From Caldilinea sp. CFX5 (GTDB lineage: Bacteria > Chloroflexota > Anaerolineae > Caldilineales > Caldilineaceae), in contig QWII01000193.1 of NCBI GenBank assembly GCA_021405325.1, positions 1 through 6,487 on the forward strand: a stretch of 6,487 nt of DNA, in the 5' to 3' direction. The notes under the pieces were generated by a model that saw only the letters and a program-made list of their open reading frames with translations, did not search any database and had not been told where the DNA came from. Numbering within the stretch: position 1 is the stretch's first letter; the number at the start of each line of letters is the position of its first letter. Positions 1-5,800 of the stretch are shown here, piece after piece. The translations under genes were made by a program, and so were the position numbers.

Positions 1-2
1 TA

Positions 3-1133
3 CGCTTTTCCCTGCCCCCCGGCCCGGTCCCCGTGGAGGTGTACGACAATTTGTACAAGGAATTTAACCCGGTTCACTTTGACGCGACCGAATGGGTACA
101 GATTGCCCAGGAAGCCGGGATGCGCTACCTGGTCTTCACCAGCAAGCACCACGATGGCTTTGTCAACTTCGCTTCCGCACTGACCGACTACAAAATCACT
201 AGCCCGCTCTCTCCCTTTGGCCGCGATATTGTCGGCGAGTTGGCGACTGCCTGTCATGCCGCCCACCTGCCCTTTGGTTGCTACTATTCGCCGCCCGACT
301 GGCGTCACCCTGACTACCGCACCGAAAATCATCAGCGCTATCTCGCCTATTTTCATGGGCAGGTGCGCGAACTCTGCACCAACTATGGCGAACTGGCTGT
401 CCTCTGGTTTGACGGCCTGGAAGAAAATTTCACCGACGCCGCCGAGGTCGAACGCTACCGCGGCCAAGAAGTCTTCGCCAGCGCCAAAATCTGGGATGCC
501 GAAAAACTCTTCCAAGAGATTCGTCAGCTACAGCCCAAGATCCTGGTCAACAACCGTTGCGGGATGCGCGCCGACTTTGACACGCCGGAACAGATGATCG
601 GCGCCTTCCAAACCGAACGCGCCTGGGAAAGTTGCATCACCATGGGCGACCAGTGGGCTTGGAAACCGAATGACAACATCAAATCACTCGCCCAATGTCT
701 GCACACCCTGATTCGTGTCGCCGGCGGCGACGGCAACCTGCTCTTCAACGTCGGCCCCATGCCCGATGGGCGGATCGAGCCGCGCCAGGTTGACCGCCTA
801 CGGGAAATGGGGGCTTGGCTGCGCCAATACGGCGAAAGCATCTATGCCACGCGCGGCGGCCCCTTCAAACCCGGTCCCTGGGGCGTCGCCACCCACAACG
901 AGCAGTATATCTATCTCCATATTTTGGACTGGCCGACCGAAACGCTCCTGCTCCCGCCTTTGGCGCAGACCATCAGCAGTAGTGAAGTCTTGACCGGTGG
1001 TCAAACGTTGGTGGAACAACGGGGCGAGGGCCTCACCGTGACCGTCCCGCCGCGCGACCGTCACCCCGTTGACACGATTGTGCGGCTGGCAATAGGCCAC
1101 ATGAATGACTACACCACAAACCATGAAAATTAA
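3..1133 (+). CDS. Alpha-L-fucosidase, glycoside hydrolase family 29 (5'-partial)
   Basis: Hydrolyses terminal alpha-L-fucose from glycans by a retaining mechanism (family knowledge). The frame is open from base 3, and the peptide before the GTG at 33 (RFSLPPGPVP) continues the family alignment into VEVYDNLYKEFNP. That GTG is therefore an internal Val, and the true start, with the family's N-terminal His-Trp-Gly region, lies before the window. The conserved KHHDGF block is at 144-161. LWFDG follows, with the predicted nucleophile Asp at 411-413. The Glu at 627-629, in AWESCITMGDQWAW, is a candidate acid/base by position; this residue varies in GH29, so it is less certain. The VGPMPDGRIEP block and a short C-terminal beta region complete the family pattern. 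No signal peptide can be judged because the N-terminus is missing. The last codons and the stop (1131-1133) run into an intergenic repeat. The next gene is 426 bases away, so co-transcription is doubtful. Confidence 0.93.
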   Translation, partial: RFSLPPGPVPVEVYDNLYKEFNPVHFDATEWVQIAQEAGMRYLVFTSKHHDGFVNFASALTDYKITSPLSPFGRDIVGELATACHAAHLPFGCYYSPPDWRHPDYRTENHQRYLAYFHGQVRELCTNYGELAVLWFDGLEENFTDAAEVERYRGQEVFASAKIWDAEKLFQEIRQLQPKILVNNRCGMRADFDTPEQMIGAFQTERAWESCITMGDQWAWKPNDNIKSLAQCLHTLIRVAGGDGNLLFNVGPMPDGRIEPRQVDRLREMGAWLRQYGESIYATRGGPFKPGPWGVATHNEQYIYLHILDWPTETLLLPPLAQTISSSEVLTGGQTLVEQRGEGLTVTVPPRDRHPVDTIVRLAIGHMNDYTTNHEN

Positions 1134-1199
1134 CCACGAAGACGCCAAGGACACGAAGGCTTTTCTTCGTGAACTTCGTGCCTTTGTGGTTGATTTTCA
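1124..1199. repeat. Imperfect inverted repeat with 'CACGAAG' arms
   Basis: The left arm AACCACGAAGACGCC... (1132-1158) pairs with the right arm 1165-1191 at 21 of 27 positions, plus two G-T pairs, around the 6-base loop GCTTTT. The symmetry extends outward with TGAAAAT (1124-1130) against ATTTTCA (1193-1199). The arms carry repeated CACGAAG-like units. Palindromes of this kind occur between genes in several environmental bacterial phyla, including Chloroflexota. As RNA it could form a long hairpin just after the fucosidase reading frame and might stabilise or end that transcript. No strong U-tract follows, so I do not call it a terminator. Confidence 0.75.
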
Positions 1200-1256
1200 C
1201 AGCAGGCAACCTGAAGGGGTTACACCCATCAGCATGAAAATCAGCTTTTGATCAAA

Positions 1257-1326
1257 GATTACGCCGATTTCACAGATTTTTCTTGTTCTTTCATCGGCGT
1301 AATCGGTGAAATCCCTGTTATTTACA
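1257..1326. repeat. Palindromic 'GATTTCACCGATT' repeat, copy A
   Basis: The left arm 1257-1277 and right arm 1293-1313 are inverted copies matching at 16 of 21 positions, centred near 1285. A tail (CCTGTTATTTACA) follows at 1314-1326. Two segments recur exactly in copy B: 20 bases at 1264-1283 (again at 1383-1402) and 26 bases at 1301-1326 (again at 1419-1444). The offset between copies is 118-119 bases. Function is unknown. It looks like a non-coding interspersed repeat. Confidence 0.75.
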
Positions 1327-1350
1327 GAACAGGCATCATGTCTGAGGACG

Positions 1351-1367
1351 CCACAAACGATGAAAAT
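1351..1367. repeat. Short direct repeat CCACAAACSATGAAAAT, second copy
   Basis: This 17-base segment matches 1114-1130 at 16 of 17 positions. The first copy lies within the last codons of the fucosidase gene and abuts the 1132-1191 arms. The second precedes copy B of the GATTTCACCGATT repeat. The segment may be an edge sequence of the repeat family. Confidence 0.55.
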
Positions 1368-1375
1368 GCAACAGC

Positions 1376-1444
1376 GATTTCACCGATTTCACAGATTTTT
1401 CTATTCGTTAATCGGCGGAATCGGTGAAATCCCTGTTATTTACA
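1376..1444. repeat. Palindromic 'GATTTCACCGATT' repeat, copy B
   Basis: The left arm 1376-1397 and right arm 1410-1431 are inverted copies matching at 19 of 22 positions, with a 12-base loop. It shares exact 20-base and 26-base segments with copy A. The downstream end (1441-1455) overlaps a small perfect palindrome, TACAC-ATCAG-GTGTA. The repeat ends about 50 bases before the -10 box of the oxygenase promoter, so it may sit within that promoter's upstream region. Confidence 0.78.
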
Positions 1445-1491
1445 CATCAGGTGTAGAAAGACAAATTTTTGTCGATGGAGAACAGCGCTTG

Positions 1492-1509
1492 TGGTATAAT
1501 TTTGCTTGT
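1492..1509 (+). promoter_or_regulatory. Extended -10 promoter of the Rieske oxygenase gene
   Basis: TGG-TATAAT at 1492-1500 is a perfect extended -10 element (TGnTATAAT) for the housekeeping sigma factor. No good -35 box lies at 17 bases. The nearest candidate, TTGTCG at 1469-1474, is 20 bases upstream and matches TTGACA at 4 of 6 positions. Transcription should begin near 1507. The TATAATT-nn-GCTTGT context is repeated at the second promoter (2702-2719). Confidence 0.75.
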
Positions 1510-1543
1510 TGATCGCAATCAAACCGACCGAACCGACAAAAAA

Positions 1544-1547
1544 GAGG
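1544..1547 (+). promoter_or_regulatory. Ribosome binding site deciding the oxygenase start
   Basis: GAGG at 1544-1547 lies 12 bases before the ATG at 1560, rather long but workable. It supports that ATG over the in-frame TTG at 1506, which sits at the predicted transcription start and so would have no leader or ribosome binding site. Confidence 0.55.
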
Positions 1548-1559
1548 AACTCCATTCCT

Positions 1560-2654
1560 ATGCCTGCCACCAACTTTCACCTTGATCCCAACCTGGCCCA
1601 CGCCGCCACGCTTCCCGCCGAATACTACACCGATCCCGGTTACTTGAAACTAGAGCAGCAAAAGGTCTTCCGCCGCACTTGGCAATATGCCACCACCCTG
1701 GAACAACTGCGCTTTCCCGGCAACTATGTGGCAGTTGATGTGGTCGGCGTGCCTGTCGTTTTGACGCGCGACCAAAATGGCGAACTGCACGCCTTCTACA
1801 ACATCTGTCGCCACCGCGCCGGCATTGTCGCCAAGGGGGCCGGCAACCGTAAGACACTCCAATGTCTCTACCACGGCTGGCTCTATGGGCTGGATGGTTG
1901 TCTGCGCACTACGCCTGAATTTGAAGGGGTGGAAAATTTCAACAAGGCCGACTATGGTCTGCTCCCCATTCGCGTCGAAACGTGGGGGCCATTTATCTTT
2001 GTCAACATGGACCCGGACGCCCCCTCCCTCTTGGAAACATTGGGCAACATTCCCACGGAAACGGCCGGTTTTAACTTTAGCAACATGCGCAGTGTCGAAC
2101 GGCGCGACTACTATGTCAACGCCAACTGGAAAGTTTATATCGACAACTACCTGGAAGGCTATCATGTGCCGGTCGCCCACCCCGGTCTTTACCGTGAATT
2201 GGATTATGCCCAATATCGGGTGGACACTTATCGCTACTACTCCTCTCAATACGCGCCGATCCGTCCGGTGCGCACCGAAGACGCCGCCGGTCGCGTCTAC
2301 ACGGCATTGCAAGGAGATGACAAAGCCTTCTACTACTGGCTCTTCCCCAACTTTATGCTCAACATCTACCTGGGCATGTTACAGATCAATATCATCGTCC
2401 CCTTGGGTCATGAGCGCACTTTGACCATCTTTGAATGGTTCTTCAACGACCCCGGCACGCCCGACACCTGGAACAATTTGCAGGATTCCATGGCCTTTAG
2501 CGACGAGATCCAACAGGAAGATATTGAGATCTGCGAATATGTCTGGCGCAATCTCCAGGCCGGCGTCTACACCCAAGGGCGCTACTCCGTCAAACGGGAA
2601 AATGGCGTTCATCACTTTCATCAATTATTACACGAGTTCTATACCAAGCCGTAA
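1560..2654 (+). CDS. Rieske [2Fe-2S] mononuclear iron oxygenase, choline/carnitine monooxygenase-like
   Basis: A 364-residue cytoplasmic oxygenase alpha subunit with no signal peptide. The Rieske cluster ligands are C83-x-H85 and C102-x2-H105, in CRHRAG and CLYHGW. The mononuclear iron site is DNYLEGYHVPVAH, giving H202 and H207, with D321 (QEDIEICE) as the likely third ligand. E199 takes the place of the bridging Asp of naphthalene dioxygenase, as reported for the carnitine oxygenase CntA. The segments WGPFIFVNMD, FPNFMLN, QGRYS and ENGVHHFH resemble plant choline monooxygenase. Such enzymes use O2 and electrons from a separate reductase to hydroxylate or demethylate substrates such as choline, glycine betaine or carnitine. 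The exact substrate cannot be read from the sequence. No reductase or beta subunit is encoded in the window, which fits homo-oligomeric alpha-only members. The gene appears to have its own promoter (1492-1509) and to be monocistronic. Confidence is high for the family and moderate for the quaternary amine class. Confidence 0.92.
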   Translation: MPATNFHLDPNLAHAATLPAEYYTDPGYLKLEQQKVFRRTWQYATTLEQLRFPGNYVAVDVVGVPVVLTRDQNGELHAFYNICRHRAGIVAKGAGNRKTLQCLYHGWLYGLDGCLRTTPEFEGVENFNKADYGLLPIRVETWGPFIFVNMDPDAPSLLETLGNIPTETAGFNFSNMRSVERRDYYVNANWKVYIDNYLEGYHVPVAHPGLYRELDYAQYRVDTYRYYSSQYAPIRPVRTEDAAGRVYTALQGDDKAFYYWLFPNFMLNIYLGMLQINIIVPLGHERTLTIFEWFFNDPGTPDTWNNLQDSMAFSDEIQQEDIEICEYVWRNLQAGVYTQGRYSVKRENGVHHFHQLLHEFYTKP

Positions 2655-2661
2655 GAGTGGC

Positions 2662-2699
2662 GGTTACACATTCCCGAATGAGGCATCCGTGTAGTAACC
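2662..2699. promoter_or_regulatory. Hairpin between oxygenase stop and next promoter
   Basis: The outer arms GGTTACACA (2662-2670) and TGTAGTAACC (2690-2699) pair over 9 base pairs with one bulged A (2693). An inner stem, CGAATG (2675-2680) with CATCCG (2684-2689), has one mismatch and an AGG loop; TTCC (2671-2674) bulges out. The element begins 8 bases after the oxygenase stop and ends 5 bases before the next -10 hexamer. It may end or protect the upstream transcript. Because it covers the -35 region of the next promoter, it could also be an operator. No U-tract follows, so it is not a classic intrinsic terminator. Confidence 0.5.
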
Positions 2700-2701
2700 T
2701 A

Positions 2702-2719
2702 TGCTATAATTCCGCTTGT
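2702..2719 (+). promoter_or_regulatory. Extended -10 promoter of the surface protein gene
   Basis: TGC-TATAAT at 2702-2710 is a second perfect extended -10 element, without a recognisable -35 box. With its downstream GCTTGT (2714-2719) it matches the oxygenase promoter at 15 of 18 positions. Transcription should begin near 2717, giving a leader of about 125 bases before the ATG at 2843. Confidence 0.72.
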
Positions 2720-2831
2720 CATACCCGTTAAGTACATAAAGATGCTGCGTGATTATCCATCGCAGGCAATTGCTCGACCACCACTGGACGTCTGTCATGC
2801 CGGCGACAACGCAGCAAATGATGGATTACGT

Positions 2832-2836
2832 GGGAG
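2832..2836 (+). promoter_or_regulatory. Ribosome binding site of the surface protein gene
   Basis: GGGAG at 2832-2836 lies 6 bases before the ATG at 2843, a near-ideal distance. It supports that start, which also places an Arg-rich n-region and hydrophobic core at the N-terminus. Confidence 0.7.
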
Positions 2837-2842
2837 CAACTT

Positions 2843-5800
2843 ATGGCCCTCGGCTTTGGACAACGGTTAACACGGATCGCCGCCATCCTAGGGCGCGGTC
2901 TAGGGACGCAGCGGATAGGCCGCCGCTTCAGCCTCTGGTTGCTTGTGCTTGTTATGGCTATCCTGGGCGAACAAAGCTGGCGCCTGTCCGCTACACCGGC
3001 CCTCACGGCGACCAAAAGCGCGGCGTTACTCGTGGATCAGAACAACAATGGGCTGGCCGATCCGGGCGACCAGTTACGCTATACCATTGCCATCACCAAT
3101 AGCGGCAATGAGGATCTCACCGGGTTACAATTTAGCGACACGATCCCGGCGGCGACCCATCTCGTGACGGCTTCGTTGCGCACCACTCCGCTGGCGCACA
3201 ATGACGACGGTTACAGCACCGTGGGGAATGTCCTGTTGAGTGTTCCGGTGTCGCAGGGAGTATTGCTCAACGACCGCGACCTGGATGGCGCCGGCGGCCT
3301 GGCCGTGGTAAGTTATCGCGCGACCAGCAGCAACGGCGGCGCGGTCACGATGGCGCCCGACGGCAGCTTCACCTACAACCCCGCGCCCGGTTACACCGGC
3401 ATCGACAGCTTTCGGTATGGGATCGCGGACGGCGAGGGCAACCGAATCACCGCGACTGTCACCATTACCGTCGGCCAGATGGTCTGGTTTATCAACAATG
3501 CCGCCCCGGTTCCCGGCGATGGGCGCTTTACCGCACCGTTCAACAGCATCAGCGCCTTTATGACGCAAGCCGCAGACAAAGCCGGCGACCTGATCTTCAT
3601 CGATCAAGGCGTCGGCGCTTATGGCGGTACACTGATCCTGCTCAACCAACAACAGGTGTTCGGTCACGGCAACGGTCTGACCGTGGCCCCAAATCTAGCC
3701 ATTACGGCTGCGGCCCGCCCCACCCTCGCCAATGTTGTTCTGGCGAGCGGCAATACGGTGCGCGGGCTAAATATCAACGCCGGCAGCGGCATCGGGTTGC
3801 AAGGGAATAATGTCGGCGGTCTGACCGTGAACAATGTCGCGGTGACGGGCAATGGCGCGCCGGCGGTGCAACTCAGCGGCGGCAGCAGCGCCATGACGGT
3901 GACGCTCGACAGTGTCATCGCCACCGGCGGCGTCCACGGCATCAATTTGACGAACAATCGGGGGCGGGTCACGGTCAATGGCGGCACGATCCAGAACACC
4001 AGCGGTCATGCCATCAAGCTGTTGAACAACACCGGACCGCTCGATTTTACGCTGCGTAACAGCACCATCAGCAACGCGGCGGCGGGTCAGAATGGCCTGC
4101 ATCTGGAACTGCCCAGCAGCGGCTCCTTTGGCGTTGTCACCGTGCAAAATAACACTTTCCGCAACAATGGCAGCACCGGTGTGCGCGCCAGCGTCGGCGG
4201 CATGGGCAGCATCGGCAAAATCGCCATCAGCAACAACACCTTCACCGGTAACGCCAGCGGCGTTGATCTGGCGACCAATGCGCAAGGCGGCATTATTTTT
4301 GACATTCGCGATAACGCCACCATGAGCGGCGACCAAACCCAGATCAACATCGCCGCCAATGATCCCAACCATAATGACGGGATTGGGCCGACAATGACCG
4401 GCATTATCCGCAACAACCGCCTTACCCTGAATCCTGACGGCGGCGCCATTGGCATTTGGATCGTGGCCGACGGCGACGGCAAGATCACGGTGGATGTGGC
4501 GAATAATCGGGTCAATGACTTTGGTGAAAGCGGCATTGCCGTCGAATCACTAGGGGGGGCAGGGCAGGTTCACGCGCGCATTGTCAGCAATACCGTCACC
4601 ACCACCGCTTCCTCTTCCCTGGCCGCCCTCTATCTACGCAGCGGCGATGGCAGCAGCGGCGAGAGCAATCTGCTCTGCGTCAACTTGAGCAGCAACAAGA
4701 TGACCGCCGGCGCCGGCGCAGAAGGCGATTATCTCTTGGAACAGACCGCCCTTGCCACGCCCTTCCAGATTCAGGGGCTGTCGCCCGCCGTCGCCACAGC
4801 AACGGAGACCGCCGCCTTTGTGGCCGCGACCGATGGCGCACCACCCGCCACCGCTGTGGCTACAGGAAGTTTTGTCAGAGCCACCTGCGAAACGGTCACG
4901 CTGGCCGCGCGACCAGGGACGGCGCCGCTCCTGGCCCATGCGCCGGTCAATGGCTGGTTGACCGGGCGTGCTGCGCCGCCGCCAATCAGACGCGCCCCCT
5001 GGTGGCCGTTGAGTTTGCGCACTTGGCGTTCCGCTCGCGCGCCGGCGTTGCTAAACCTTTTCCGCCCAGCCACGGCCCAGGCCGCCGGAGAAACGGTCGC
5101 GCTCGCCATTGGCACAATGCACGCCGGCCAGACGCTGGTCATCACCTTTGCCGTCACCATTGACCCGGCCTTTACCGGCACGGAAGTCTGTAATCAAGGC
5201 GCCGTCAGCATGGGGGCGGGCAGTCCGGTTCTCACCGATGAGCCGACCGTTGCCGGCAGCGCCGACCCGACCTGTTTTGCCGTTGTCCCGCCGGACACGA
5301 CGCCGCCGGAGACCACCATCACCAGCGCCCCGCCCAACCCAAGCAAGAGTCAGGACGCCCATTTTACCTTCACCGGCAGCGACAACGTTACGCCGGTAGA
5401 GAATCTGACATTTGAATGTGCATTGGATAACAGTAACTTTGCCCCGTGCACGACACCCTATGAATCCACTGGGTTAGCCAATGGACTGCACACCTTTCGG
5501 GTGCGCGCCGTGGATTCGGTGGGTAATCGCGATCCGTCGCCGGCTACCTTCATCTGGAATATCAACCCCATCGTTACCAGGCCCAATCTCACGGCAATCA
5601 AAAGTAACGACAGCGGCAGCGCACTGCCGGAGCAACCCTGGCGCTGGCAGATCACGATCAACAATTTTGGCGACGGCGCGGCCACCTTTGTCGATGGGGC
5701 GACGCTGCTGCTGGATAATTTGCCGGATACCCTGCTCACTTACGGGGAGCCAACGCTCGTCAACACAACCAATGTCACCGGCGCCGAGCAGATCCGCTGT

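Larger units (their letters stand above)
1134..1559. other. Repeat-rich intergenic region between fucosidase and oxygenase genes
   Basis: This 426-base stretch contains no credible gene. It is more AT-rich than the flanking genes and holds three palindromic units (1124-1199, 1257-1313, 1376-1431), short direct repeats and one promoter (1492-1509). The segment TGAAAAT recurs at 1124, 1235 and 1361, with its reverse complement ATTTTCA at 1193. The only open frame of any length here (1306-1512) is made mostly of repeat sequence. Confidence 0.8.

Noticed and set aside
1257..1444. CRISPR-like array
   Set aside because: There are only two units, each itself palindromic, with long unequal spacing and no further repeats or cas genes in the window.
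1306..1512. 68-codon open frame on the + strand in the intergenic region
   Set aside because: It consists mainly of the two palindromic repeats, has no ribosome binding site, and runs over the predicted oxygenase promoter.
1506..1559. Upstream TTG start giving an 18-residue longer oxygenase
   Set aside because: The TTG coincides with the expected transcription start after TATAAT (1495-1500). The added residues do not resemble the family, and the ATG at 1560 has a GAGG upstream.
1650..2312. 220-codon antisense open frame within the oxygenase gene
   Set aside because: The complementary strand carries unmistakable Rieske motifs. The antisense product has no recognisable domain and is a by-product of codon bias.
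2742..2870. Possible 42-residue leader peptide overlapping the start of the surface protein gene
   Set aside because: There is no Shine-Dalgarno sequence before the ATG at 2742, no recognisable content, and no attenuator-like arrangement. Probably a chance frame in the leader.
2749..3102. 117-codon + strand open frame over the surface protein start
   Set aside because: It begins with GTG without a ribosome binding site and mostly overlaps the much better supported 2843-6433 gene in another frame.
3767..4372. 201-codon antisense open frame within the beta-helix region
   Set aside because: A shadow of the repetitive, GC-rich beta-helix coding sequence, rich in Ala, Gly and Val without structure of its own.
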